From: Pseudomonadales bacterium
GTDB lineage: Bacteria > Pseudomonadota > Gammaproteobacteria > Pseudomonadales > Azotimanducaceae
Assembly: GCA_028285415.1 (NCBI GenBank)
Contig: JANQPF010000010.1
Location: forward strand, 211,173-275,172
DNA length: 64,000 nucleotides
Reading direction: 5' to 3'
Of the stretch, positions 44,210 through 53,570 are shown piece by piece. Under the pieces are notes generated by a model. It saw only the letters and a list, made by a program, of their open reading frames with translations. It did no database searches and was not told the DNA's origin. The position numbers were made by a program, and so were the translations under genes. Each line of letters starts with the position of its first letter. Position 1 is the first letter of the stretch.

Positions 44210-45076
44210 ATGAAAGTAATTCCTTCAGGAGAGGCGTGTGGGGCAAGCATCACGGGCGTGGATTTGTCCAAGCCAGTGGATCCGGACGTCGTCAACGCCA
44301 TTCGCAGGGCGTGGCTCAGCCATCACGTGCTGGCATTTCCCGACCAGACGCTGACGGATCCGGATCTCGTACGCGTCGCCAACACCTTCGGCGCGCTCGG
44401 CGATGACCCCTATTTCGAATCGATCACCCCGGAAAATCCGGTGGTTGCGTTGACGCGTCGCGCTGACGAAGAGGCACCGGTGTTTGCCGAGTCGTGGCAC
44501 AGCGACTGGAGCTTCAAGGCAAGCCCGCCGATCGGCACCTGCCTCTACAGCATAACCGTACCGCCGGTAGGCGGAGACACCAGCTTCAGCAATCAACAGA
44601 AGGCTCTGGCCGATATGCCGGATGATCTGCGCGACCGTCTCGAGGGTAAAGTTGCGTTGCATAACGCCGCGGCTGCCTACGCGCCCGACGGGATGTATGG
44701 CGAAGGCGACGGCTCGGATCGCAGCATGAAAATCCTCTATTCCGAAAACGCGCGCGAGATCGAGAAACATCCCATCATCATCGTGCACCCGGAAAGTGGC
44801 AACGAGACGCTCTTCGGCACCGTCGGCTACATTGTGGGTTTCGAAGGGATGGCAAAAGAAGAGTCGGACGCGCTCCTGATGGACCTGTGGACGTGGCAGA
44901 CGCGTCCGGAGTTCCAGTACACGCACAAGTGGCAGGCCAACATGCTCGTCATGTGGGACAACCGTTCGGTGCTGCATCGCGCAAACGGTGGCTACGACGG
45001 CTACGATCGCGAGCTGCACCGCGTTACCGTTGCGGCCCGGCCGGATCTGTTTCTGGAGCCTGCGCTCGCGTCTTGA
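44210..45076 (+). CDS. TauD/TfdA-family 2-oxoglutarate-dependent dioxygenase
   Basis: A 288-aa Fe(II)/2-oxoglutarate dioxygenase. The metal ligands are His97 and Asp99 (WHSDWSF) and His256 (LHRANGG), with Arg271 in ELHRVTV for 2-oxoglutarate. The family hydroxylates sulfonates, aryloxyacids or other organic acids. The start is ATG 44210 (spacing best for GAGAG at 44199-44203); ATG 44204 is an alternative. An upstream extension would be translated from the 8-base repeat and is rejected. The M19 dipeptidase gene follows after 41 bases. Confidence 0.9.
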   Translation: MKVIPSGEACGASITGVDLSKPVDPDVVNAIRRAWLSHHVLAFPDQTLTDPDLVRVANTFGALGDDPYFESITPENPVVALTRRADEEAPVFAESWHSDWSFKASPPIGTCLYSITVPPVGGDTSFSNQQKALADMPDDLRDRLEGKVALHNAAAAYAPDGMYGEGDGSDRSMKILYSENAREIEKHPIIIVHPESGNETLFGTVGYIVGFEGMAKEESDALLMDLWTWQTRPEFQYTHKWQANMLVMWDNRSVLHRANGGYDGYDRELHRVTVAARPDLFLEPALAS

Positions 45077-45117
45077 ACGGGTGCTGCAATCCACCGTCAA
45101 ACTGAGAGGGGGAACTC

Positions 45118-46380
45118 ATGAATAAAGCTTGGTCCGTGCCTGCGTGTCTCGTGTGCTTGATTGGCTGCACCAGCCCAACGAGCGCGCCGGTGGTCGAATC
45201 CCAGCGCGCAGCGCTTGACGTTGCGGCCGTGCACGATCGTGCGTTAGTGCTGGATGCACACGCGGACATCGAGTTGCCGGACAAACCCTCGCGCTACGCG
45301 GATGCTGACGGTCGCTCGAAAGTTGCGCCGGACAAAATGCGCGCGGGCGGTGTTGATGCGGTGGTGATGTCCATTGCCGTGGGTCCCGGGCCTCGCGATG
45401 AGGCAGGTTATGCGGCAGCGCGGTCGGTGGCGGCGGCAGAGCTTGCCGCCGTGCAGGCGCTCGCTGCTGAACCGGGCGTGGCCTTGGTGCGCACGGGGGA
45501 CGAACTGGTTGCGGCGCATGAGCGGGGTGATCGCGCCCTCATTCTCGGATTCCAGAACGCACTCATTCTGGGTACGGAAGTTGAGACCCTGGACACCTTC
45601 TTCGCGGACGGGGTGCGTGTGTTTGCCTTGACGCATATGGGGCACAACGACTTCGCCGACTCATCCCGGCCGATCTTCATCAGCGATCTCGGCCGGCACG
45701 AGGTGACGGAGGAGCACGGCGGTCTGTCGGCGCTCGGTGAGGCGGCCGTGCGTCGTATCAACGCGCTCGGTGGCATTGTCGACGTATCGCAGCTGTCCAA
45801 GTCGGCGGTTCTCGAAGTGCTCGAGATCTCGACGGCGCCTGTGATTGCCAGCCATTCCAACGTCAGGACGTTATCCAACGTGAGTCGCAATCTCAGCGAT
45901 GAAGAGATTGACGGTATTGCGGCAGGCGGCGGCGTGATTCACGTGGCGCCGTTTCGTGGCTATCTCTTTGATTCTTCAGATCCGCAGCTCGATGCGGACA
46001 TCCGGGCGGCGCGGCGCGCCGCGGGCGTCAAGGAAGACTATCTCTACCCGTTCGAGCTCTACTGGGAAATGGACGACCCTGAGGTGCAGGCGACGTTCCT
46101 CAGTACGGTGAGCAATCTCCTGGGGCCCGGCAGCCTGGAGGACATGCTGCGTCACATCGACTACCTGGTCGAGCGGGTCGGCATGGATCACGTCGGCATT
46201 GGCACCGATTTCAATCACGGCAGCGGTATTGCCGGCTTCGACGACGCGAGCGAAGCGATGAACGTCACGGCGGCCCTCTTGGAGCGGGGTTACAGCCCTG
46301 CCGAGATTGGCCAGATCTGGGGCGGCAATTTCCTGCGGGTGCTGCGGGAGACGGAGCGGCGCGCCGAAAAAAGTATGTAG
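45118..46380 (+). CDS. M19-family membrane dipeptidase, lipoprotein
   Basis: A 420-aa predicted lipoprotein (lipobox CLIGC, Cys17) with the renal-dipeptidase-like M19 domain. The metal-ligand motifs are recognised in LDAHADIE (HxD), TFFADGVRVFALTHMGHN, PVIASHSNVR and HVGIGTDFNHGSG. It would hydrolyse dipeptides in the periplasm. Strong GAGAGGGGG precedes its ATG. It ends eight bases into the palindrome that precedes the P450 gene. Confidence 0.9.
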   Translation: MNKAWSVPACLVCLIGCTSPTSAPVVESQRAALDVAAVHDRALVLDAHADIELPDKPSRYADADGRSKVAPDKMRAGGVDAVVMSIAVGPGPRDEAGYAAARSVAAAELAAVQALAAEPGVALVRTGDELVAAHERGDRALILGFQNALILGTEVETLDTFFADGVRVFALTHMGHNDFADSSRPIFISDLGRHEVTEEHGGLSALGEAAVRRINALGGIVDVSQLSKSAVLEVLEISTAPVIASHSNVRTLSNVSRNLSDEEIDGIAAGGGVIHVAPFRGYLFDSSDPQLDADIRAARRAAGVKEDYLYPFELYWEMDDPEVQATFLSTVSNLLGPGSLEDMLRHIDYLVERVGMDHVGIGTDFNHGSGIAGFDDASEAMNVTAALLERGYSPAEIGQIWGGNFLRVLRETERRAEKSM

Positions 46381-46394
46381 TAATACTCCATACT
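46372..46394. promoter_or_regulatory. 23-base palindrome, candidate MerR operator
   Basis: The left arm AGTATGTAGTA (46372-46382), one central A, and the right arm TACTCCATACT (46384-46394) are complementary at 10 of 11 positions. It starts at the end of the dipeptidase gene, 41 bases before the P450 ATG, with TACTAT and CATTAT -10-like hexamers overlapping or following. The MerR-type gene two genes on is the most likely binder. Confidence 0.6.
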
Positions 46395-46435
46395 ATGCAT
46401 TATGCTTCGCGGACAGGGGTAAACGGGAGAAAACC

Positions 46436-47695
46436 ATGAGCGAAGCACTGGCAACGGCACCACAATATCAGCGCAACCCGGCGGACGTTCCGCTCGAGGA
46501 AATTGACGTCTCGGATCCGCAGATCTTTGAGCACGACACGCTCTGGGGTTTCTTCGAGCGGCTGCGCCGGGAATCGCCGGTGCACTACACCAACAGCAGG
46601 GACTTTGGCCCTTTCTGGTCGGTCACCCGTTTCGACGACATCCAGTACGTCGACAAGCACCACGAAATCTTCTCTTCGGAGCCGACGGTTGTGCTCGGCG
46701 ATCAGCCGGAAGACTTTGCGTTCGTAAACTTCATCCAGAGCGATCCGCCGATCCACGATGAGCAGAGGAAAGCCGTGCAGAACGTGGTCGCACCGCGTAA
46801 CCTCGCTGAGCTCGAACCCATCATCCGGCAGCGGGTGCAGACGATTCTCGACGGACTGCCGGTCGGTGAAACGTTCAACTGGGTGGACCGGGTTTCCATT
46901 GAGCTCACGACGCAGATGCTGGCGACGCTCTTCGACTTTCCGTTCGAAGACCGGCGCCTGCTGACGCACTGGTCGGACGTGGCCATTGCCACGCCGGAAC
47001 TGACCGGCTCCGATGCCGTCACTGAGGAATATCGGCGCGAAGAAATGGGTAAGTGTCTGGAGTACTTCACGCGCCTGTGGCGGGAGCGCGAAAACCAGCC
47101 GCTCAAATTCGATCTGGTGTCCATGCTCGCGCACGGCGAGAGCACCAAGGGCATGATCAATCGGCCGATGGAGTTCATTGGCAATCTGATGCTCCTGATC
47201 ATCGGCGGCAACGACACGACACGAAATTCGATTTCCGGTGGCGTGGTGGCGCTCAATCAGAATCCGAATGAATATCAGAAGCTGCGTGACAATCCTGAGC
47301 TCATCCCGAACATGGTCTCCGAGATCATTCGCTGGCAAACGCCGCTCTCGCACATGCGTCGTACGGCCAAGGTCGATACCGAGCTTGGCGGACAACAGAT
47401 CAAGAAGGGTGAGAAAGTAGTGATGTGGTACATCTCCGGCAATCGCGATGGTGACTCCATCGATCGCCCCGACGAGTTCATCATCGATCGCGCCAACGCC
47501 AGGCACCATCTGTCCTTCGGTTTCGGCATTCACCGCTGCATGGGTAACCGGCTGGCGGAGATGCAGCTGCGTATCGTCTGGGAAGAGATCCTTGCGCGTT
47601 TTCACACGGTGGAGGTTGTCGGTGAACCGGTGCGGGTGCGGTCGAATTTCGTGCGCGGCTATTCCGAGCTGCCGGTACGCGTGCACCCCCGCTAG
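46436..47695 (+). CDS. Cytochrome P450
   Basis: A 419-aa soluble P450. The I-helix motif is IIGGNDTTRNS, the K-helix ExxR is EIIR, and the heme-binding loop is FGFGIHRCMG with Cys368. The start and general wording (DTLWGFFERLRRESPVHY, NFIQSDPPIHDEQR) resemble CYP enzymes of steroid and terpenoid degradation (CYP125/142-like). The ATG at 46436 follows GGGAGA. It is followed by a MerR-family regulator after 10 bases, and a palindrome lies upstream, so the pair is likely to be an autoregulated unit. Confidence 0.95.
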   Translation: MSEALATAPQYQRNPADVPLEEIDVSDPQIFEHDTLWGFFERLRRESPVHYTNSRDFGPFWSVTRFDDIQYVDKHHEIFSSEPTVVLGDQPEDFAFVNFIQSDPPIHDEQRKAVQNVVAPRNLAELEPIIRQRVQTILDGLPVGETFNWVDRVSIELTTQMLATLFDFPFEDRRLLTHWSDVAIATPELTGSDAVTEEYRREEMGKCLEYFTRLWRERENQPLKFDLVSMLAHGESTKGMINRPMEFIGNLMLLIIGGNDTTRNSISGGVVALNQNPNEYQKLRDNPELIPNMVSEIIRWQTPLSHMRRTAKVDTELGGQQIKKGEKVVMWYISGNRDGDSIDRPDEFIIDRANARHHLSFGFGIHRCMGNRLAEMQLRIVWEEILARFHTVEVVGEPVRVRSNFVRGYSELPVRVHPR

Positions 47696-47705
47696 CGGAC
47701 TTCTC

Positions 47706-48422
47706 GTGAGCGTCAGCCTCAAAATGAAAGATCTCGAGGCCGAGACCGGGGTCAGCCGCGAGGCGATTCACTTCTATCTGCGTGAAGGGTTGCTGCCTGA
47801 GCCGGAAAAACCCAAACGCAACGTAGCCTACTATTCTGATGAGCACGTGGTGCGGATCCGCGCCATCAAGCGCCTGCAGCAGGACCGTGCGTTGTCTCTG
47901 GATGCCATAAAACGGCTGCTGGATCGTTTCGACTACGAAAGCATGGCCGCGGGCGACAATCTGGCGCAGTTCGAGCTCTCGGTTCAATCGCTTGTCAACG
48001 GCGACCTGCCGTCGGCGGATGAACCGCTTGAGGACGTTGCTGAGCGCACCGGTATGAGCATCGCCGCGCTCGAAGCGTTGGATCAGCAGGACGTGATCCA
48101 CATTCTCGGCGAGGGGCAGAACCGAAGACTGGACTTCCGTGACGCCGGCATTGTCAGCGCGTGGGCACAGGTGCTGATGCTCGGCTTCGGCAATCATGAT
48201 GCTTATGACGCCGGATATGTGGCGCGGTTCGCGAGCGCGCTCGAGAAGATTGCCGTGCAGGAAGTGGAGACGTTCCTCGAACATTTCGGTGATCTGCCGA
48301 CGGAGGAGGCGAGTGAGATGGCGGCACAAGGCATCAACGCGATGAACGAGCTCGTCGGCCGGCTTCGCACGCAGGCGCTCATGCGCGAGCTGCGTGCCCG
48401 CGCTGCTGACCCCGCCACCTGA
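47706..48422 (+). CDS. MerR-family transcriptional regulator
   Basis: A 238-aa regulator with an N-terminal winged helix-turn-helix of MerR type (KMKDLEAETGVSREAIHFYLREGLLP, here divided into MKDLEAETGVS and REAIHFYLREGLLP), the PKRNVAYYSDEHVVRIRAIKRLQ second helix region and the LSLDAIKRLLD dimerisation helix. The long C-terminal domain (residues 80-238) has no known ligand fold that I recognise. The start may be GTG 47706 or ATG 47724. It follows the P450 gene by 10 bases and is probably cotranscribed. Confidence 0.9.
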   Translation: MSVSLKMKDLEAETGVSREAIHFYLREGLLPEPEKPKRNVAYYSDEHVVRIRAIKRLQQDRALSLDAIKRLLDRFDYESMAAGDNLAQFELSVQSLVNGDLPSADEPLEDVAERTGMSIAALEALDQQDVIHILGEGQNRRLDFRDAGIVSAWAQVLMLGFGNHDAYDAGYVARFASALEKIAVQEVETFLEHFGDLPTEEASEMAAQGINAMNELVGRLRTQALMRELRARAADPAT

Positions 48423-48506
48423 CTACCGGCGGGCTGACCGCCAATTGTCGGGCTAAGTCACATTCGGTGTGGTTTCGCACGGGGTCTCTACTTAATATCG
48501 AATCCC

Positions 48507-50192
48507 ATGCGCGGTATCTGCACTCTGATTGTTGGTCTGCTCCTGACGCCTGCCGTAACGGCGGCAACGGACTGTCTTGCGGGTCACGGACTGAGTGATG
48601 CCGAGCTCGAGACGCTGCACTTCACCCGTTACCGGCGCGCTCATCCGGAGCATGGTCTAACCGCAACTCACGTTCTGGGTGAGGTGCGGTACTACCGCCA
48701 GAACGTGTTCCCGGAGCGAGAGCACTGGCTTGCAAGGCAGGCCAACCGTTTCAATACGTTAACACGAGAGTCCACGCTGCGTTACGCATTCCCGGTGGAG
48801 TCAGGATCGGTGGTTGACGAGACGTTGCGCGCAGAAGCGGAGCGGCTGTACCGGGACAAACCTTTTCTCTACGACGCGCTCGTGCTGGTGCGCAGAATTT
48901 GTGATGACCGCGTTGACCTCGACGTGGTCGTCCGTGATGTCTGGACGCTGACGCCGGGATTCAGCGTCAGCCGTTCGGGCGGTGACAACGAGACCAGCGT
49001 GTCGCTCTCCGACGTCAACGTGCTCGGCAAAGGAAAGAGCGTCAGCGTCGCCTATTTCGACGATCGAGACCGCGCGGGTGCGTTCCTCGAATACGTTGAT
49101 CCCAATCTCTGGGGGTCGCGTTGGACGGGTGCCCTCCTGGCGGCGGACAACGACGATGGCGATCGCTATGGATTGACGATAGAGCGTCCCTTCTATGCGC
49201 TGGATACGCAGTATGCGCTCGGCCTGTCCGGCGAGCATTTCACGCGTGAGCAGGATCTCGAATTTCTGGGGGACGACCTTTTTGAGCTCGACGCAGAAAG
49301 CAACGCTTTCAGCCTGTATGCAGCGCGGTCGGACGGACGGCAGGAAGGTTGGATCAACCGCTACTATCTCGGCTACCGGTTCGTAGAGGAGTCGTTCGAG
49401 TTTCCGGCCGATTTTCCCGGACCTCTGGAAACTGAGCGCCGGTTTTCTTATCCGTTCATTGCCTGGCAGTCCATCCAGGATCAGTTCACCCAGGGCTCCG
49501 ACGTCGAACGGGTAGGCATCACGGAGGACCTCAAGCTAGGCTGGTCGAGCTACGCGGAGCTCGGCTGGTCCACCGACCGGCTCGGTGGCGAAGGCGACTT
49601 TCTGCTGCTGCGCGGCAGCGCCGCCTACCGGCGATTTGTCGACGACGGGCAGCTGCTGTCGCTCAGCGTAGGGGCAAGCGGACGCTATGACCTCGATCGG
49701 CGGGCCAGTGAAGACGTGCAGCTCGATTTGCAGATTTCCTATCTCTGGCAGCAGGGTGAGAAGTGGCGATTCTTCACGAGCGGGCGGTATAACCACACGC
49801 GCAATCTGCCGCTCGATAAACAGCTGACGCTCGGTGGCGACAGCGGCCTGCGGGGTTATCCAACCCGCTATCAGCCAGGCGACCGCAGCTTCCTGGTCAC
49901 GATAGAGCAGCGTTACCACTCCGGTGCGTACCCCTTTGGCTTGTTCCGGGTGGGGTATGCGGCGTTCGTCGACGTCGGCCGTGCGTGGTTTGACGACCCG
50001 GCACCGGACTGGGTGCCGACACGGGAAGGAGATCACTTCGGCACCCTCGCCAACGTTGGCCTGGGGCTCCGCCTGGAATCGGTGCGCACTCGTCGTGACC
50101 GGGTGTTCCACATTGACGTGTCGCGGCCGCTGGTTGATGGCCCCGACGTAGACGACTGGGAGATTACGCTGAGCGGCAAGCAGCGCTTCTAG
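48507..50192 (+). CDS. Omp85/BamA-TamA-family outer membrane protein
   Basis: A 561-aa exported protein with a signal peptide (residues 1-20), a short POTRA-like region (about 65-155, FLYDALVLVRRICDDRVDLDVVVRDVWTL) and a C-terminal beta-barrel. The lid-loop motif GGDSGLRGYP fits the conserved (V/L)RGY/F of Omp85 barrels, and the last strand ends in KQRF, with a terminal phenylalanine. Such proteins insert or export other outer-membrane or secreted proteins. It has no partner substrate gene nearby. A -10-like TTAATAT lies just upstream of the ATG. Confidence 0.82.
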   Translation: MRGICTLIVGLLLTPAVTAATDCLAGHGLSDAELETLHFTRYRRAHPEHGLTATHVLGEVRYYRQNVFPEREHWLARQANRFNTLTRESTLRYAFPVESGSVVDETLRAEAERLYRDKPFLYDALVLVRRICDDRVDLDVVVRDVWTLTPGFSVSRSGGDNETSVSLSDVNVLGKGKSVSVAYFDDRDRAGAFLEYVDPNLWGSRWTGALLAADNDDGDRYGLTIERPFYALDTQYALGLSGEHFTREQDLEFLGDDLFELDAESNAFSLYAARSDGRQEGWINRYYLGYRFVEESFEFPADFPGPLETERRFSYPFIAWQSIQDQFTQGSDVERVGITEDLKLGWSSYAELGWSTDRLGGEGDFLLLRGSAAYRRFVDDGQLLSLSVGASGRYDLDRRASEDVQLDLQISYLWQQGEKWRFFTSGRYNHTRNLPLDKQLTLGGDSGLRGYPTRYQPGDRSFLVTIEQRYHSGAYPFGLFRVGYAAFVDVGRAWFDDPAPDWVPTREGDHFGTLANVGLGLRLESVRTRRDRVFHIDVSRPLVDGPDVDDWEITLSGKQRF

Positions 50193-50863
50193 CGCCCCGG
50201 ACTTTTTTCGAGCGTATAGCTGAGGCGAAAACCCGTCTGGCGCCACAGCAGCCAGGTCACCAGTGGGAACGCGGACAGCGCCGTGGCGCAGTTCCACTCG
50301 GATATATTCTGCAGGAAGTCGTCGTCTTCGAAGAAGTTTGCCGCGGTGGCAAACACCAGCCCGGTCACGAGCATGAAAATGGCGAGACCGAACTTCCATT
50401 TGACGAGAATGGAATCCACGCCGCTATCGATGAGGCGCTTGGCAAGTAACAGCTGTGCGAGATAGGTGAAACCAAAATAGACGACCGTGCCGTAGCGGCG
50501 CATCGTCCGGTAGGCGTCCCCGTCGCTGCCGAGGAAGGTGACGTAGAGGACGAGAAAAGCGGTGCCAATCATGCCCAGCCAGAAGATGGCAGTATCCAAA
50601 CGCGCGGGTGCGTTGATCAGCGCCAACCAGCGCCGGCACAGCACCCAGTAGATGAAGGTAAAACCCGCGGCCGGCAACATCGTGGCCTTGAAGACGAAAA
50701 ATCCCCAGCCGTGGCGGCCGCTCGCGCTGATGCTGTCGCAACCGGTGAGATGCGGCACGCACCAGTCGACATACCCACTCGCGGCGGACAGCAGATAGGC
50801 AGAGATGGATCCCGTCCAGGCCAGGATCCAGGCGGCAATGGCGACGTTGCGGATATCGAGCAT
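50189..50863 (-). CDS. Frag1/DRAM/Sfk1-like membrane protein
   Basis: A 224-aa integral membrane protein with about six hydrophobic segments. PHLTGCDSISASGRHGWGFFVF and VVYFGFTYLAQLLLAKRL resemble the Frag1/DRAM/Sfk1 family, whose function is unknown in bacteria. It is the last gene of the TetR-led minus-strand operon, 32 bases after the thioesterase stop. Its end overlaps the Omp85 gene end by four bases. Confidence 0.7.
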   Translation of the reverse strand: MLDIRNVAIAAWILAWTGSISAYLLSAASGYVDWCVPHLTGCDSISASGRHGWGFFVFKATMLPAAGFTFIYWVLCRRWLALINAPARLDTAIFWLGMIGTAFLVLYVTFLGSDGDAYRTMRRYGTVVYFGFTYLAQLLLAKRLIDSGVDSILVKWKFGLAIFMLVTGLVFATAANFFEDDDFLQNISEWNCATALSAFPLVTWLLWRQTGFRLSYTLEKSPGR

Positions 50864-50895
50864 GCCGACAGTGTACCGAGACCGGCTCGGGAGAT

Positions 50896-51333
50896 TCAGC
50901 GGAAGATCCGATAGACCCCGTTGGCTTTTGCGATGGGTTCGTCGCCGTGACGAAGCTCAGCGCTCGCGAACGCCATGGAACCGCCGGCATGCTGCACCAA
51001 CGCTGTGGCCTCGATCCAGTCGCCGACGCTGGCGGTACCCATGTAATCCGTCGTCAGGCTCACGGTGACCATAGGGATCGGAGCCTCGAGCTCGTCCAGC
51101 GCTTTGCCGTCTGCTTTAGCGATCTGCAGGCCGACGTTGTGGCCGAGCGTGACGTCAAAAATGGCGCACACCATCGCCCCGTGCAGTCTGCCGGAACGAT
51201 TGCAGTGTTTTTCCGCCAGGCGCAGCCCCATCACAATCTGGTCGTCCCGTAGCGTTACGAAGTACGGTCCAACCTGATTGTTGAACGGGCTTGTGCTGTT
51301 CAGCGGCTGAAAGCCTGGGGGGATGTCCGGCAT
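50896..51333 (-). CDS. PaaI-family hotdog-fold thioesterase
   Basis: A 145-aa hotdog-fold protein of the PaaI/acyl-CoA thioesterase family. The active-site helix carries LHGAMVCAIFDVTLGHNVG in the HGG-type position, and MVTVSLTTDYMGTASVGDWIEA forms the long sheet. It would hydrolyse an acyl-CoA product. It lies 41 bases downstream of the molybdopterin-subunit gene on the same strand. Confidence 0.88.
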   Translation of the reverse strand: MPDIPPGFQPLNSTSPFNNQVGPYFVTLRDDQIVMGLRLAEKHCNRSGRLHGAMVCAIFDVTLGHNVGLQIAKADGKALDELEAPIPMVTVSLTTDYMGTASVGDWIEATALVQHAGGSMAFASAELRHGDEPIAKANGVYRIFR

Positions 51334-51374
51334 GGCGGGTTGAGCCCGGCGGCGAACCGCCGGGCTGTCGTTCC

Positions 51375-53570
51375 TCAGGCTTCCAACTGCAGCGGCAGCG
51401 AGCGCAGCCGTTGCCCGGTTGCGCGGTAGACCGCATTGGCGACTGCCGGGGCAATGGGCGGCAGACCCGGCTCGCCGACGCCGGTGGGTGCCGTGCCGCT
51501 GTCCACGATGATGACTTCGACCTCGGGTGCTTCGTCCATCCGCAGAATCGGGTAGTCGTGGAAATTGCTTTCCTTGACGGCACCCTTTTCGAGCTGGATC
51601 TGACCTTTCAGCGCTGCCGTGAGGCCGAACATCACGCCACCTTCCATCTGCGCCCGGACGACGTCGGGCGTGACCGCAATGCCGCAGTCGACGACGCAGG
51701 TGACCTTGTGCACGCGGATGTTGCCACCTTCAACCGAGACTTCGGCAATCTCCGCGACGTCGGTGGCAAACGAGTTGTGCGCAGCGAAACCGAGATGCCG
51801 GCCGGGCGCCGGCTGCATCTTCGCCATGTGCTCGCCGGCCACTTTGATCACGTTGTGGAGACGCGGGTTACCTGTGGTGTTTCTGAGACGAAACGCCACC
51901 GGGTCCTCATCCGCCTCTGCCGCCAGCTCGTCGATCATCGACTCCGTGGCGAAGGCGGTGTATGAGTGACCAACCGCCCGCCAGAACGTCAGAGGGAACC
52001 CATGATCGACCGTCACGTGGGTGACCGCGCGGTTCGCCAGGTCGTAGTCCTCATACAGACCTTCGATGCTCGAATGGTCGACAAACCAGCTCGAGAAGAG
52101 GTCATGCGACAGTCCCACAGCCCAGTTGATCATGCCCTGGGGCATGTTCGGCAGCAGGGCCGGCACCATGTTCTTCAGCGTCTCCGGCGTGATGTTGCCG
52201 CCGGCACGCCTGGCATCCCAGGCGGTAATTTCGCCATCCGCGTTGATGCCTGCCTTGATCCGCATGAGCGACGCGGGACGGTAGACGCCATGGCGCATGT
52301 CGTCCTCGCGTGACCACAACAGGTGGATGGGCTTGTCAACGGCGCTTGCGATCTCGGCAATCTCCATAATGTGGGTCAGCGTGCCGCGTCGCCCGAAACC
52401 CCCGCCGAGATAGGTGGAGTGAATGCGAATCTTGTCCGCGGAGATGCCGGTCACTCGTTCGATGAGCCCCTGCGCGCCGATGGGTCCCTGGGTGCCTGAC
52501 CAGAGGTCTGCTTCGCCGTTCTCGAGCCTCAGCACGGCGCTCATGGGCTCTAGCGGAGCATGGGCCAGGTACGGCGCCCAGTAGTCGGACTCGACGACGC
52601 GGTCCGCCGCGGCGAAGCCCGTTTCGAGATCACCCTGTTCCGCTTCGACAGCACCGTCTTCACCGTCGAGCGCAGCTTCGTAATCAGCGCGCACCGTCGC
52701 CGAATCGACGCGCGCAAGCGGCACGTCTTCCCAGACGGGTTTGAGCTGGGCCGCTGCCGTTTTTGCCTGCCAGTACTTGTCGGCGACAACGGCCAGCCCT
52801 GACGAGATTTCCAGGACATGGCTGACGCCGGGCATGCGGGCGGCCGGCGCTTTGTCGACGGAGACGAGTTTTGCACCGGCGACAGGAGAGCGCACCACAA
52901 CGGCGTGCACCATACCCGGGACGTCAGCGTCGACGCCGAAATCGGCCGTTCCCGTCGACTTTGCAATGGCATCCAGGCGCGGCTGGGTTTTACCGATGTA
53001 GCGAAAGTCTGCGTCAGCCTTGAGCGGGGCAGCCTCGGGAACCGTGAGCCCGGCCGCGGTGGCCACAAACTTGCCGTACGGATGACGCTCACCGTTGACC
53101 ACAACATGGCCGTCTTCGGTTTGAATGGCGTCGACCGCGACGCCGAGATCCTGTGCTGCGGCCTGGACCAGCACCGCGCGTGTATTGGCGGCGGCCTGGC
53201 GTAGGGGCAGATAGTGGGCTTTCATGGAGTTGCTGCCACCAGTGGCCTGCACACCCATATCCGGGTTGTTGTAATCCGAGTGCACGCCCGCGAACACGAT
53301 GTCGAGGCTGTGGGGATCGACGTCCAACTCTTCCGCCACCAGCGTGCCGAGGCCGGTCGTCACCCCCTGGCCCATCTCATCCCGGGGACAGTAGAAGGAG
53401 ACGACGTTGTCGGGGGTTATCTGCAGAAACGCGTTCGGCAGGTAACCGCTGCCTTCGATGGGAAGCGGTGCGCTGGAGCAGCCGCTCAAGGAAAAGCCGA
53501 CAACCAGGCCGCCGCCGGCAACGGCGCTCGTGCGCAGAAAGTTTCGGCGGGAAACGTTGATAGTGCTCAT
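51375..53570 (-). CDS. Molybdopterin-binding subunit of a xanthine dehydrogenase/isoquinoline oxidoreductase-like enzyme
   Basis: A 731-aa large subunit of the molybdenum hydroxylase family. It has a Tat-type signal (SRRNFLRTSAVAGGG, twin Arg) followed by a lipoprotein-like SGCSS, so it is exported. The Mo-cofactor wording includes PRDEMGQGVTTGL, HAPLEPMSAVLR, YLGGGFGRRG and the C-terminal GVGEPGLPPIAPAVANAVYRATG with the catalytic Glu. The arrangement of a small Fe-S gene before it and no FAD-subunit gene matches isoquinoline 1-oxidoreductase (IorAB)/aldehyde oxidase-type enzymes that use a cytochrome acceptor. Substrate unknown. It overlaps the Fe-S gene by four bases. Confidence 0.93.
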   Translation of the reverse strand: MSTINVSRRNFLRTSAVAGGGLVVGFSLSGCSSAPLPIEGSGYLPNAFLQITPDNVVSFYCPRDEMGQGVTTGLGTLVAEELDVDPHSLDIVFAGVHSDYNNPDMGVQATGGSNSMKAHYLPLRQAAANTRAVLVQAAAQDLGVAVDAIQTEDGHVVVNGERHPYGKFVATAAGLTVPEAAPLKADADFRYIGKTQPRLDAIAKSTGTADFGVDADVPGMVHAVVVRSPVAGAKLVSVDKAPAARMPGVSHVLEISSGLAVVADKYWQAKTAAAQLKPVWEDVPLARVDSATVRADYEAALDGEDGAVEAEQGDLETGFAAADRVVESDYWAPYLAHAPLEPMSAVLRLENGEADLWSGTQGPIGAQGLIERVTGISADKIRIHSTYLGGGFGRRGTLTHIMEIAEIASAVDKPIHLLWSREDDMRHGVYRPASLMRIKAGINADGEITAWDARRAGGNITPETLKNMVPALLPNMPQGMINWAVGLSHDLFSSWFVDHSSIEGLYEDYDLANRAVTHVTVDHGFPLTFWRAVGHSYTAFATESMIDELAAEADEDPVAFRLRNTTGNPRLHNVIKVAGEHMAKMQPAPGRHLGFAAHNSFATDVAEIAEVSVEGGNIRVHKVTCVVDCGIAVTPDVVRAQMEGGVMFGLTAALKGQIQLEKGAVKESNFHDYPILRMDEAPEVEVIIVDSGTAPTGVGEPGLPPIAPAVANAVYRATGQRLRSLPLQLEA

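Noticed and set aside
46400..47722. Long minus-strand open frame (440 aa) opposite the P450 gene
   Set aside because: Covers the whole P450 in antisense with low-complexity arginine, valine and histidine runs; the P450 has heme-loop and ExxR motifs.
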